Below, piece after piece: positions 9,440 through 20,000 of a stretch of 64,000 bases of DNA (positions within the stretch are counted from its first letter, which is position 1; every line of letters starts with the position of its first letter). Made by a program: the position numbers and the translations under genes. Source of the stretch: Nostoc sp. FACHB-280 (lineage in GTDB: Bacteria > Cyanobacteriota > Cyanobacteriia > Cyanobacteriales > Nostocaceae); the NCBI RefSeq assembly GCF_014697615.1, contig NZ_JACJSD010000003.1, positions 1-64,000 of the forward strand. Direction: 5' to 3'. Under the pieces are notes generated by a model, which saw only the letters and a program-made list of their open reading frames with translations, was not told where the DNA came from and made no database searches.

Positions 9440-9727
9440 ATGGAAAATACAGACAGTACATTATTTGATAAAATTTTTCGAGACAGTAATTGCAATATTG
9501 TCATTGCCCAAGCGCCAAACCCACCACTAATTCTCTGGGTAGTAGCAGGTTTGTTAAGCTTAATTATTCCCAGTGGCACACTCAATACAGTGTTTCAAAT
9601 ACTTGCCAATGGTGCTTTATTTACTTGGGCATGGCTGGAATTATTTCAAGGCGTTAATTATTTTCGCAGAGCATTAGGTCTAGTGGTTCTAATTGGTTTA
9701 ATTGCATTCCAAATTCAGAATTTGTAG
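9440..9727 (+). CDS. Small membrane protein, unknown
   Basis: A 95-residue protein not recognised as a named family. A polar N-terminus of about 28 residues is followed by two or three hydrophobic segments (PPLILWVVAGLLSLIIP at about 31-47, then a central helix, then LGLVVLIGLIAFQI at 79-92). It stands alone between the divergent hydrolase and convergent plsY. A hairpin with a T tract follows its stop. It is probably a real inner-membrane protein, and no function is proposed. Confidence 0.65.
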   Translation: MENTDSTLFDKIFRDSNCNIVIAQAPNPPLILWVVAGLLSLIIPSGTLNTVFQILANGALFTWAWLELFQGVNYFRRALGLVVLIGLIAFQIQNL

Positions 9728-9789
9728 GGTAGACCATGTCTTGCTGGGATCGTTTGTTCATATCTCAAATAGGACTGCTATAGATATTC

Positions 9790-9826
9790 AGATACCCAAC
9801 TTCTCAAAGAATTCGGGTATCTTTTT
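9790..9826 (+). terminator. Rho-independent-type hairpin with T tract
   Basis: GATACCC pairs with GGGTATC across an imperfect inner stem and a short loop, followed directly by CTTTTTG. It lies about 60 bases after the small membrane protein gene and points the right way to terminate it. The arms resemble a diverged version of the 31-bp palindromes at the left edge, so it may be a repeat used as a terminator. Confidence 0.6.
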
Positions 9827-9966
9827 GTTCATACAGCAATCCTAAATTATTTATCAACATCTCTCTCCCTTGTCTACCCTGTCTTCCTTGTCTCCTTTGT
9901 CTTTGTTATTCACATATCAACTAGGAATGCTATATATATCGCGATATTAAATAACTACATCAACAA

Positions 9967-10656
9967 TTAAACAGTCTGTTCTGTTGTTTCGGTTTCTGTA
10001 ACTACCTTCTGTCCAATTTTGGGTTCAGTCCCAGCTAAAAGGCGCTCTATATTACTGCGGTGACGGATAATTACATAAAAACCGCCAAGAATACTAAATA
10101 AAATATAAGGCAATGGTTGATGGAAAATTACCATAAAAATAGAGACAGCGATCGCACCAGAAATTGAACTTAACGACACAATTCTGGAAATAGCGACAAC
10201 AACAGCAAATACGCCTAAAGTTGCTAAACCCACTTGCCAACTCATCGCCAATAATATTCCTAAGCTGGTAGCCACAGATTTACCACCAGTAAAACCGAGA
10301 AATATTGATTTACTGTGTCCCAAAATTGCCGCTAACCCCGCTAAAGTTACCATCCAGGGTTGCCATAATTTTACATCTACAGTTGTGGGAATTAACTCGG
10401 AACTACCAACAAAATTAAATAAAGCATAAACTAAAGCGATCGCTAATACTCCTTTTAAGCAATCAACTCCTAAAACAAATGCGCCTGGCCCTTTACCCAA
10501 AGCTCTTAATACATTAGTCGCCCCCGTTGAACCAGAACCCACTTCTCGAATATCAATACCTTTTAGCTGCTTCACGGCAATATAACCAGTGGGAAAGGAA
10601 CCGAGCAAGTAAGCCACTACAAAAATTGCTCCACACAAACTTAACCAAATAGCCAT
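9967..10656 (-). CDS. plsY: Acyl-phosphate:glycerol-3-phosphate acyltransferase PlsY
   Basis: A 229-residue polytopic membrane enzyme from the ATG at 10656; an upstream TTG at 10671 would add five residues. It transfers the acyl group of acyl-phosphate to glycerol-3-phosphate, the first committed step of phospholipid synthesis, at the cytoplasmic membrane. Family motifs are clear: LLGSFPTGYI near the N-terminus, REVGSGSTGATNVLR, GHSKSIFLGFTGGKSVAT (the Gly-rich phosphate-binding loop), and IIRHRSNIERLLAGTEPK near the C-terminus. Length is normal apart from a Thr/Glu-rich tail. It is transcribed alone, away from the peptide cluster. Confidence 0.95.
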   Translation of the reverse strand: MAIWLSLCGAIFVVAYLLGSFPTGYIAVKQLKGIDIREVGSGSTGATNVLRALGKGPGAFVLGVDCLKGVLAIALVYALFNFVGSSELIPTTVDVKLWQPWMVTLAGLAAILGHSKSIFLGFTGGKSVATSLGILLAMSWQVGLATLGVFAVVVAISRIVSLSSISGAIAVSIFMVIFHQPLPYILFSILGGFYVIIRHRSNIERLLAGTEPKIGQKVVTETETTEQTV

Positions 10657-10671
10657 AAACCATCCATACAA

Positions 10672-11227
10672 GAGTCCGTAGTCAATAGTTTAACGGGGAA
10701 CAGGGAACAGAGAATAGAGACCTGTCTGTGTCGAGGTGTTATACCGTTAGACGAGCAGAGAGAGCAGACCCAGTGATTTGTATCAAGCATTCGGAACTAT
10801 TCGCAGCATTAGCATCTTGTCAACTACAAAGTAAAAACATCTGACGAAATCCTGACTTTTCTTAACAAATCTTAATTAATCTTTACAATATATTTGATCA
10901 TCTATTTAACTGTCTTAAATGTCTTAACTAACTTCCTTAACTGTCTTAAATATCTTAACTGTCTACTGAAATTGTTGACTTTCATCTTTTAAATATCTAC
11001 TTAACTGGTTTAATCGCGGTTGCATTTTCTTGATAAAACTGAGACCATCTATCTGATGAAATAATTGTAAAAGACAATAAGCAAAAAATATAAACCTTAT
11101 GATTTTAATTAGAATTACATTACATTCATTAATATTCAAATTTAAAGGATATTAAAATAATGCAATTAGGTAATCAACGATATATTTATTTCTTTAAAAA
11201 TTAGATTTCAGCTTTGACAATTTCCGA
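10672..11227. other. Upstream region of the apt cluster
   Basis: 556 bases between divergent plsY and hphB. This is the only long non-coding stretch in front of the peptide cluster, so it probably contains the cluster promoter. The one structured element is the direct repeat at 10905-10960. The rest is AT-rich without a clear sigma-70 consensus that I would defend. Confidence 0.5.
10905..10960 (+). promoter_or_regulatory. Tandem 25-bp direct repeat upstream of apt cluster
   Basis: Two near-identical 25-base units (10905-10929 and 10936-10960; two differences) are spaced 31 bases start to start. Each contains several ttaa cores about 9-11 bases apart, so the binding face would repeat roughly once per helical turn. 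The repeat is about 270 bases before hphB. It could be a regulator binding array or merely a short tandem repeat of the kind frequent in Nostocales; a regulatory role is inference. Confidence 0.45.
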
Positions 11228-12355
11228 ATGTATGAAGCCTCATCAATTAATGAATCCGGAAAAATGAAGTTTTTTAGTAATCCTTCTTATCGCATTGTCT
11301 GTATTCCAGGAGAAGGAATCGGCCCAGAAGTTGTAGAAGCTGCTTTAAAAGTTCTGCAACAAGTCGCTAAACTGGAAGGATTTACCTTGCAAGTAGATTA
11401 TGGTTGGCTTGGTAACACAGCTTTAGAACAATTTGGTAGTTATTTTCCGCAGGCCACAATTGAACTATGTGATGGCTCTGATGGCATTTTATTTGGTGCA
11501 GTGACTCAAGGTGGACTGCTAGAACTACGAAAACACTACGACTTTTTTTGTAATTTGCGTCCAATTCGGATTGTTGATAGTTTGCTGCATAAATCTAGTC
11601 TCAGACCAGAAAAAGTTAAAGGGCTAGATATACTCGTCATTCGAGAATTGGTTAGTGGTATTTATTTTGGCCCTAGCGGCAGGTTTGAAGATGAGCAGGG
11701 AGCTTATGGCTACCACACCATGCTTTACTACGACGAAGAAATCCGGCGCATCGCTCGCCAAGCTTTGCGAAAGGCTCAACAGCGTCGAGGACGGCTCACT
11801 GTAGCGCACAAAGAAAATGCCTTACCTCATTTGCCTTGGACTCGTATAGTGCAAGCAGAAGCTATTAATTTTCCTGGTGTGATAGTCGAACCAATGTTGG
11901 TGGATAACTTAGCCATGCAAATGGTGTTAAATCCCCAACGATTTGATGTGATTTTGGCTAGTAATTTGTTTGGGGATATTCTCAGCGATATTGGCGGTGC
12001 TTTAGTAGGTTCTCTGGGCTTATTGGGATCAGCCAGTCTGAACGCGGATGGATTTGGACTATATGAACCGATTCACGGTACAGCCCCAGATATTGCAGGG
12101 TTAGGAATTGCCAATCCATTGGGAACCCTTGGAGCTTGTGTTTTAATGCTTCAGCAGTGGGGAGAAGCTGGTGCTGCCCAACGCATTCTGGTAGCCCAAG
12201 ATAAAGTTTTAGCCAAAGGATATCGGACAGCCGATTTATCTCCGCAAGGGTCAGAAATATTAGTCAATACAGAAGAAATAATTGACCTGTTGTTAGCAGA
12301 AATTTGTAGTGAAAAATATTCAGAATCTGGGGTGCTTTATGAGTCATACAAATAA
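11228..12355 (+). CDS. hphB: HphB, isopropylmalate dehydrogenase-like enzyme
   Basis: A 375-residue member of the isocitrate/isopropylmalate dehydrogenase family. It shows VCIPGEGIGPEVV at the N-terminus, the substrate-binding LRKHYDFFCNLRPI stretch, the family Lys in AHKENALP, the metal-binding SNLFGDILSDIGG, and the NAD-binding EPIHGTAPDIAGLGIANP. In this setting it most likely oxidises and decarboxylates 3-benzylmalate-type intermediates in the homologation of phenylalanine or tyrosine, as established for the hph genes of Nostoc punctiforme. The context (fused hphCD next, anabaenopeptin NRPS genes after) separates it from housekeeping LeuB. The start is uncertain: ATG at 11228 or Met13 at 11264, which has a weak GGAAAA upstream. 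Its 3' end overlaps the hphCD start by 17 bases, implying coupled translation. Confidence 0.85.
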   Translation: MYEASSINESGKMKFFSNPSYRIVCIPGEGIGPEVVEAALKVLQQVAKLEGFTLQVDYGWLGNTALEQFGSYFPQATIELCDGSDGILFGAVTQGGLLELRKHYDFFCNLRPIRIVDSLLHKSSLRPEKVKGLDILVIRELVSGIYFGPSGRFEDEQGAYGYHTMLYYDEEIRRIARQALRKAQQRRGRLTVAHKENALPHLPWTRIVQAEAINFPGVIVEPMLVDNLAMQMVLNPQRFDVILASNLFGDILSDIGGALVGSLGLLGSASLNADGFGLYEPIHGTAPDIAGLGIANPLGTLGACVLMLQQWGEAGAAQRILVAQDKVLAKGYRTADLSPQGSEILVNTEEIIDLLLAEICSEKYSESGVLYESYK

Positions 12356-14054
12356 GGTTTTATATCTAGGAGATGACATCAATACCGATGATATTATTCC
12401 TGCCAATCGAGCTACTACATACGATCCAGAAAAGCTGAAAAACTATGCTTTAGAACATTTGATTGGCATCGGGGAACTACAGAAATATAACGTGATTGTC
12501 GCTGGGAAAAATTTTGGTTGTGGTTCTAGTCGAGAAATTGCGCCTGTTGCCCTAAAAGCGGCAGGGATTGAAAAGATTCAAGCGCAATCTTTTGCAGAAA
12601 TTTTTTATCGTAATAGCATCAATATTGGACTGACCCTAGAAATTTTGGGAGAAAAACCAGAGAATCCTGTTGTAGATGCGATCGCTCAAGCAGGTGGATT
12701 GATAGCTTTTAATCAAATGCGTCGTCAGGGGAAAATCACTATTCCGCAAAGTCTGACCCCAAAACGACCCATGACTTTAGTTGAAAAACTTTTAGCTAAA
12801 GCCTCTGGTAACAACTATGTTCGTCCTGGGGAAGTAGTTTTTGCTCAGGTCGATTTAGCTTTATCTCATGATGCTGTGGCTGGGCCTGTCGCCGCGACAT
12901 TTTATAAACACTATGGAGAAGCTACCAAGCTGTGGGACGCGCAAAAGGTAGTTCTGGTAGCAGACCATTTTATCCAAGTCAATGACATTCGTAGCGATCG
13001 CAAAGCCAATGTCATGTATGAAGAGATGATTCAGTTTGCCCAAGAGCAAGGCTGTCATTTATTTGACATGGTTTCCCCTGGCGAAGCTGCGGGTATCTGT
13101 CATGTTTTACTCCCAGAAAAAGGACTTGTCCGACCAGGAATGATCATTGCGGGAACAGACTCCCACACCTGTACCTACGGCGCGTTAGGAGCTTTTTCCA
13201 CCGGGGTTGGTACTACAGATATGGCCAATATCTATGCAATGGGGGATATGTGGATTCGAGTTCCCTCAACATTAGTATTCGACTTGTCTGGAACTTTACC
13301 TCCTTATATCAGCGCCAAAGATATTATTTTGTTTATTCTGGGGCAAATCGGTTGTGCTGGGGCGACTGGTAAAGTGATGGAGTTTCGCGGCTCAATCCTT
13401 GCACAACTGCCCTTTGATGAACGATTGACTCTAGCGAATATGGCCGTTGAGTGTGGTGCTATCTGTGGGTTGATTGTGCCAGATGAGACAACCAAAAATT
13501 ATGTGAAAAGTCGCTCTAACCAGGAATTTACAGAAATTATTGCCGATACTGATGCGGAGTACGAAAAAATTTATCAATTTGACCTCAGCCATCTAGAACC
13601 GCAAGTTGCCCGTCCCCCAAAACCAGATCAAGTAGTTCCCATTAGTGAGTTAGAAGAAGTTCCTATCACCAAAGCTTTTATTGGCTCTTGCACAGGTGGC
13701 AAACTCTACGATTTAGCACAGGCGGCTGAAGTTTTGCAGGGTCGCCAACTCGCAGATGGCGTGAATTTATTTATTGTCCCGGCCAGCGTAGAAATCAGAG
13801 AACAAGCCCAAGAGTTAGGTTATCTCGATATTTTTGCCCAAGCAGGCGCACAAATTCTCAAATCTGGTTGTGGTGCTTGTATCAATTCTGGAATTGGGGT
13901 TTTAGATAAAGAAGAAACGGGGATTTATGCAACCAATCGTAATTTTAAAGGACGCAGTGGTGATCCTACTGGTAAAAACTATTTAGCCTCCCCCAGAACG
14001 GTGGCAATATCAGCAATCAAAGGCAAAATTAGCTACTCTCTTGATGAAAAATAA
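12339..14054 (+). CDS. hphCD: HphCD, fused isopropylmalate isomerase-like dehydratase
   Basis: About 571 residues from the ATG at 12339 (an in-frame ATG at 12309 lies deeper inside hphB and is less likely). The N-terminal 165 residues are the small LeuD-like swivel subunit (YLGDDINTDDIIPA; GKNFGCGSSREIAP). The rest is the LeuC-like aconitase subunit with cluster cysteines in SHTCTYGALG, GSCTGGKLYD and SGCGACINSG. Housekeeping isopropylmalate isomerase is normally two separate polypeptides; the small-then-large fusion is characteristic of HphCD. It should isomerise the hydroxy-acid between the HphA and HphB steps to make homophenylalanine or homotyrosine. It lies between hphB (overlapping by 17 bases) and aptA (33-base gap). 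Confidence 0.87.
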   Translation: MSHTNKVLYLGDDINTDDIIPANRATTYDPEKLKNYALEHLIGIGELQKYNVIVAGKNFGCGSSREIAPVALKAAGIEKIQAQSFAEIFYRNSINIGLTLEILGEKPENPVVDAIAQAGGLIAFNQMRRQGKITIPQSLTPKRPMTLVEKLLAKASGNNYVRPGEVVFAQVDLALSHDAVAGPVAATFYKHYGEATKLWDAQKVVLVADHFIQVNDIRSDRKANVMYEEMIQFAQEQGCHLFDMVSPGEAAGICHVLLPEKGLVRPGMIIAGTDSHTCTYGALGAFSTGVGTTDMANIYAMGDMWIRVPSTLVFDLSGTLPPYISAKDIILFILGQIGCAGATGKVMEFRGSILAQLPFDERLTLANMAVECGAICGLIVPDETTKNYVKSRSNQEFTEIIADTDAEYEKIYQFDLSHLEPQVARPPKPDQVVPISELEEVPITKAFIGSCTGGKLYDLAQAAEVLQGRQLADGVNLFIVPASVEIREQAQELGYLDIFAQAGAQILKSGCGACINSGIGVLDKEETGIYATNRNFKGRSGDPTGKNYLASPRTVAISAIKGKISYSLDEK

Positions 14055-14087
14055 ATTTACTAATTTATCAATTTATATCCAAAATTT

Positions 14088-17000
14088 ATGAAAGAAATGG
14101 TGATCAACTCTACGCGTGATATTCAAAATTTGTCTGCTTTAACTGAGCAGGAAAGACACAAAATCTTGGTGGAATGGAATAATACATCTGTAGATTATCA
14201 TCAACATTTGTGCATACAAGAATTATTTGCGGCACAAGTAGCGAAAACACCAGATAATATTGCGATCGCCTTTGAAGGTCAACAACTTACTTATCAAGAG
14301 TTGAATCACCGAGCTAACCAAGTAGCTCATTATTTACAATCTTTGGGTGTAAAACCAGACGTATTAGTCGGGATTTGTCTTGAGCGTTCCCTGGAAATGA
14401 TCATCGGACTCTTAGGAATCCTCAAGGCTGGTGGTGCATATCTACCGTTAGATTCGACATATCCCCAAAACCGTCTGTCTTTCATGTTGTCAGACTCACA
14501 AGCGTCATTACTGTTAACTCAGCAAAAGTTTGTGGAAAAGTTTGCGGCAAGTGATATTAAGACTGTCTGTTTGGATGCGGACAGAGACTTAATTGATTCT
14601 CAAAGCCCAGATAATCCTCATAGTGATGTCACCTCAGAAAATCTGGCTTATGTAATTTATACATCTGGTTCCACAGGCACACCCAAAGGCGTTGCTGTCC
14701 CCCATCGGGCTGTAAATCGGCTAGTCTGCAACACCAATTATGTGCAGTTTACATCTGCTGAACGTACAGCCCAAGCCTCGAATACTTCCTTCGATGCCGC
14801 CACCTTTGAGATTTGGGGTTCATTGCTGCATGGGGCGACCTTAGTGGGTGTTCCGCAGAATGTTCTGCTCTCACCCCTGGATTTTGCCGCCTACATCCGT
14901 GAGCATAAAATTAATGTATTATTTTTAACTACTGCTTTATTTAATCAATTAGCTAATATTGCACCCCAAACATTCCAAGACTTGCGCTACTTGCTATTTG
15001 GTGGCGAGGCTGTAGACCCCAAGTCTGTGAAAGCAGTTCTAGACAATGGCGCACCACAGCATTTGCTGCACGTTTATGGCCCAACTGAAAGTACAACTTT
15101 CTCTTGTTGGTATCAAGTTGAGGATGTTCCAGAAGGGGCTACAACTTTACCCATTGGTCGCCCGATATCGAATACACAAATCTATATACTAGACTCCCAA
15201 CTACAACCTGTTCCTGTTGGTACTCCTGGGGAAATTTACATTGGTGGCGATGGTTTAGCAAGAGGCTACCTCAACCGTCCAGAGTTGACTGAAGAAAGAT
15301 TTATTCTGCATCAGTTGGCAGAGGTAGGAGAAACTAGATTATATAAAACCGGAGATTTAGGACGTTATTTACCAGACGGAAATATCGAGTTTGTCGGGCG
15401 AGTCGATAACCAAGTGAAGATTCGCGGCTTCCGCATTGAATTAGGAGAAGTCGAAGCAGCTTTACATCAACACCCAGACATACAGCAAGCGGTGGTAATT
15501 GTCCGCGAAGATGTTCCTGGTGATAAACGGTTGGTTGGCTATATCGTTCCTCAGCCAGAATCAGGAGTCAACGCCACAACTGTAAAACGCTTTCTAGAAG
15601 AAAAGTTGCCTACCTATATGGTGCCAGCAGCTTTGATGATGCTTGACTCCTTACCTTTGACCCCCAATGGTAAGCTAGACCGCCGCAGTCTCCCAGCCCC
15701 AGCACGGACACGCCCCGATTTAGAAGAAGCTTTTATTGCACCTCGTAACCCAGTTGAAGAGAAGTTAGCTACTATCTGGGCAGAATTATTGGGACTGGAT
15801 GTAGTAGGAATCAATGATAATTTCTTCTGTTTGGGTGGTCATTCTCTGATTGTGACTCAGATGCTTTCTCGTGTGCGGGAAGTTTTCGCGGTTCACATAT
15901 CCTTTACTCAGATATTTGCCAATCCCACCATAGCTGCTGTAGCTCAACTCATAGTCCAAGGTGGGGAAGAATCACAATGGCAACGTCCTGTCATCCAACG
16001 CATTTCTCATGAAGGACTTGTACCAGTTTCTTTTTCGCAAGAGCGTATCTACTTCGTCCATAAATTAGCACCAGAAAATAGTGCTTATCAATTCCAAGCC
16101 ACGATGGAAATTAAAGGTGTCTTGAATATTGCAGCACTACAACGCTCTTTAGATGAGATTGTCAAGCGTCATGAAATCTTCCGCACAACTTATCAGGAAG
16201 TAAATGGTCGCCTATATCAAGTAATTCACCCCCATCCAGGAGCCGCTTTTAGAGTCGTTGACTTGCGAGGAATTCCCGAAGCTGAAAGGGAAATAGAAGC
16301 GCAAAAGTTAGTTGAGGAAGAAGTTCTCACACACCTAGACCTGACACAACTACCCATAGTTCAATGGGCTGTATTTCAGTTGAGCGACCAGGAATATATA
16401 TTGACCCATGTTGAGCATCACATGGCGCATGATGGCTGGTCTTTTAATGTCTTTTTGGGTGAGTTGGTAGCACTGTATGAAGCTTTCTCGGCGGGTAAAC
16501 CTTCCCCACTACCTGAATTAAGTTATCAGTTTGCAGATTTTGCTACTTGGCAGCGTGAATGGGCGAAAACTCCAGAAGCGCAAGCCCAGTTGGCTTATTG
16601 GCAACAAAAATTAGCAGGAATTCCGCCGTTGTTGGAATTACCTTACGATCGCCCACGCCCGAAAGAACAAACTTATAATGGCGATCACGTCAGGATGGAA
16701 TTACCTGTCGATTTGTGTGAAGACTTGAGAGTTTTCAGTCATCAAGAAGGTGCAACCTTATTTATGACGATGCTGGAAGCTTTTATCATCCTGTTGCATC
16801 GATACATTGGGCAAGATGATATTTTTATCGGGTCTGCGGTGGCGAATCGCCGGATACACCAAATCGAGAAGATTATGGGGATGATTGTCAATAACTTGGT
16901 GTTACGCACCGATGTATCAGGTAATCCCACCGTGCGGGAATTACTCGACCGTGTGCGCCAAGTGACAATGGAAGCTTACGCCAACGAAGACGTACCTTTC

Positions 17001-20000
17001 GATAAAGTTGTAGAAGCGATTAGACCAGTCCGTAACCTGAGCCATAATCCTCTGTTTCAGGTGATGTTCAGTTTCCATAACTCCGCCAAGCCATATCTGA
17101 AGTTCCCTGGCTTTGACTTCTTCTTACATGAACCGGCGAGTAACAAATCTGCGAAGTTTGATATTGACTTCCTCGTTATTCCACGGTTTGAACAAAGCGT
17201 ACAACACGGCGCGAAAACTGGAGCTAAAGGAATTACCTTAGTTTTGGAATATAACAGCGACCTGTTTGATGCTGACACCATGCAAGAGATGTTAGAGCAG
17301 TATCAACAGGTACTAATTGAGATGCTTGCCAACCCAGAGCAGCAAATTGGGCAAATACCTCTGGTCACGCCATCTCAGCAGCAATTACTAGAAGAATGGA
17401 CGCAAAAATACCGAGAATATACACAGAAAGAGTGTATCTATAAGTTATTTGAGCAGCAAGTAGAATTAACACCCGATGCTGTAGCTGTAGAACAAGACGG
17501 GCATAAATTAACTTACCGCGAATTGAGCGATCGCGCCAACCAAATCGCCCACTATCTGCAAAGTTTGGGAGTGAAGCCAGAAACCTTAGTAGGTTTGTGC
17601 GTTGAGCGTTCCCTGGATATGATTGCAGGTTTACTGGGCATTCTCAAAGCTGGTGGTGCTTACGTTCCCCTTGACCCTGCTTATCCCCAAGAACGCATCA
17701 CTGAGATTGTGACCGATACCCAGCTTGGTATTTTGCTCACACAAGCGCGATTCCAAGATAAATTAGCAGGTTATACAGGCAAAACAATTTGTTTAGACAC
17801 AGATTGGCAATTAATAGCCACCCACAGCACAGCTAATCCAGTTAGTGATGTGCAACTAAATCACCTGGCTTACATTATTTATACCTCTGGCTCTACAGGT
17901 AAACCCAAGGGCGTAATGATTGAGCATCGCTCATTGCAAAACTTTGTCCTCACTGCCATTGATAAGTATGGAATCAATGCTCAAGATAAGGTGCTGCAAT
18001 TTGCCTCAGTTTGTTTCGATACATCTATTGAAGAAATTTTCCCCTGTTTGTGTGTTGGTGCAACCTTAGTTTTACGCACCGAAGCCATGCTCAACTCTAG
18101 TGATGACTTTTGGCAATGTTGCCAAAAATCACAGTTGACTGTGTTGGATTTACCGACAGCATATTGGCATCAATTAGTCGCAGAATTGCAACCCCAAGAC
18201 TCGCGCATTCCCGCCAGTTTGAGGACTGTAATTATCGGTGGTGAAGAAGCCCAACTAGAAAAAGTGCAACGTTGGCACAGTAGCATTGCTCATCTTGAGC
18301 CATCACCCCAATTATTTAACAGCTACGGCCCAACAGAAGCCACAGTCGTCACCACCCTAGAACGCCTCACCCCAGAATTAACCTCCATCAGCATTGGTAA
18401 ACTAATTAGCAATGCTCAACTTTATGTTTTAGACCAATATCTGCAACCCTTACCCATAGGAGTCCCAGGAGAACTGCATATTGGAGGAGCAGGACTAGCC
18501 AGAGGCTACTGGCAACGTCCTGAACTCACAGCCGAGAAATTCATAGAGTTTTCCTCCCCCACACCGCTAAAACTCTACAAAACCGGCGATTTAGTCAGAT
18601 TGCGGAAAGATGGCAATCTAGAATACCTGGGACGAGTTGACAACCAAGTGAAAATTCGCGGCTTCCGCATTGAGTTGGGCGAAATTGAAGCAGTATTACG
18701 ACAACATCCCCAAGTGTCGCAAGCTGTGGTAATTGCCCATGAAGAAGTTCCCGGACAAAAGCGGCTCGTGGCTTATGTTGTACCTCACTACCCCTCTCCC
18801 AACCTCTCACGCCAGTTTGCTCAAGTCGGGAAACCCGCCCACGCAACTGGCTCCCCTACAAGGAGAGAGGCTTCAGATATTCCCCCTTCCCTTATAGGGA
18901 AGGGGGCTAGGGGGTTAGGTTCCGTGGACGAATTGCGCGATTTCCTCAAACAAAAACTGCCGCATTTCATGATTCCGGCGGCGTTTATGTTGCTGGAAAG
19001 CATTCCGATGACTCCTAACCAAAAGGTAGACTATCGCGCTTTACCAACACCTGACTTTTCTCGCAGTGCGGAAGATAAATTTGCTGCACCCCGCACACTA
19101 ATAGAAGAGAAATTAGTAGCAATTTGGTCGGAAGTCCTCAGAATAGAAAATGTTGGCATTCACGATAACTATTTTGAATTGGGTGGCGACTCAATTCTGA
19201 GTATTCAGCTAGTTTCCAAAGCTAATCAGGCGGGTATCCAAATTGCAGCTAAACAGCTATTTAAATATCAAACCATTGCTGAGTTAGCCACTGTAGTGGG
19301 TATCACTCGCAAAATCAATGCTGAACAGGGATTAGTCGCCGGTGATGTAGGATTAACACCGATTCAACAATGGTTTTTCGAGCAGAAATTATCCCAACCC
19401 AATTACTTTAACCAGTCAGCATTACTGGAAGTACCAACAGATGTACAACCTGAGTTATTACAGCAGGTAATTCAACAACTGTTATTACATCACGATGCTT
19501 TACGTCTGCGGTTTGTGCAGCAAGGTGAAACCTGGGAGCAAATTCACACCACCCAGGAAACTGTACCACTGAGCATTTTTGATTTATCCCATCTTGCACC
19601 AGCAGAACAAGACGCTGCTATCAAAGCTCAAGACGCTGAACTCCAGGCGAGTCTGGATTTAACCACCGGAAAAATCGCACAATTCGCCTTATTCCAACTA
19701 GGAAGCGATCGCCCCAGTAGTTTACTTTGTATCATCCATCACTTAGCCGTTGACGGAGTTTCCTGGCGGATTTTACTGGAAGACTTAGCCACTGCTTACC
19801 AACAAATTAGCCGGGGTGAGGCGATTAAACTACCAGCCAAGACAACATCATGGCAATATTGGAGCGATCGCTTAACAGCATACGCCCAAACCGAAGCCGT
19901 CAAACAATTGGATTACTGGCTGAGTCAATCTGATATTCCAGTTACACCCTTACCAGTAGACTATCCATCTGATAACGAAAATAACACCGTCGCCGCAACT

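Noticed and set aside
10905-10960. CRISPR array
   Set aside because: Only two 25-bp units with a 6-base gap, so no spacers; no cas genes anywhere in the window.
11228-14054. Housekeeping leucine biosynthesis genes leuB and leuDC
   Set aside because: The small-large fusion, overlap with hphB and placement at the head of an anabaenopeptin synthetase cluster point to homophenylalanine/homotyrosine synthesis instead.
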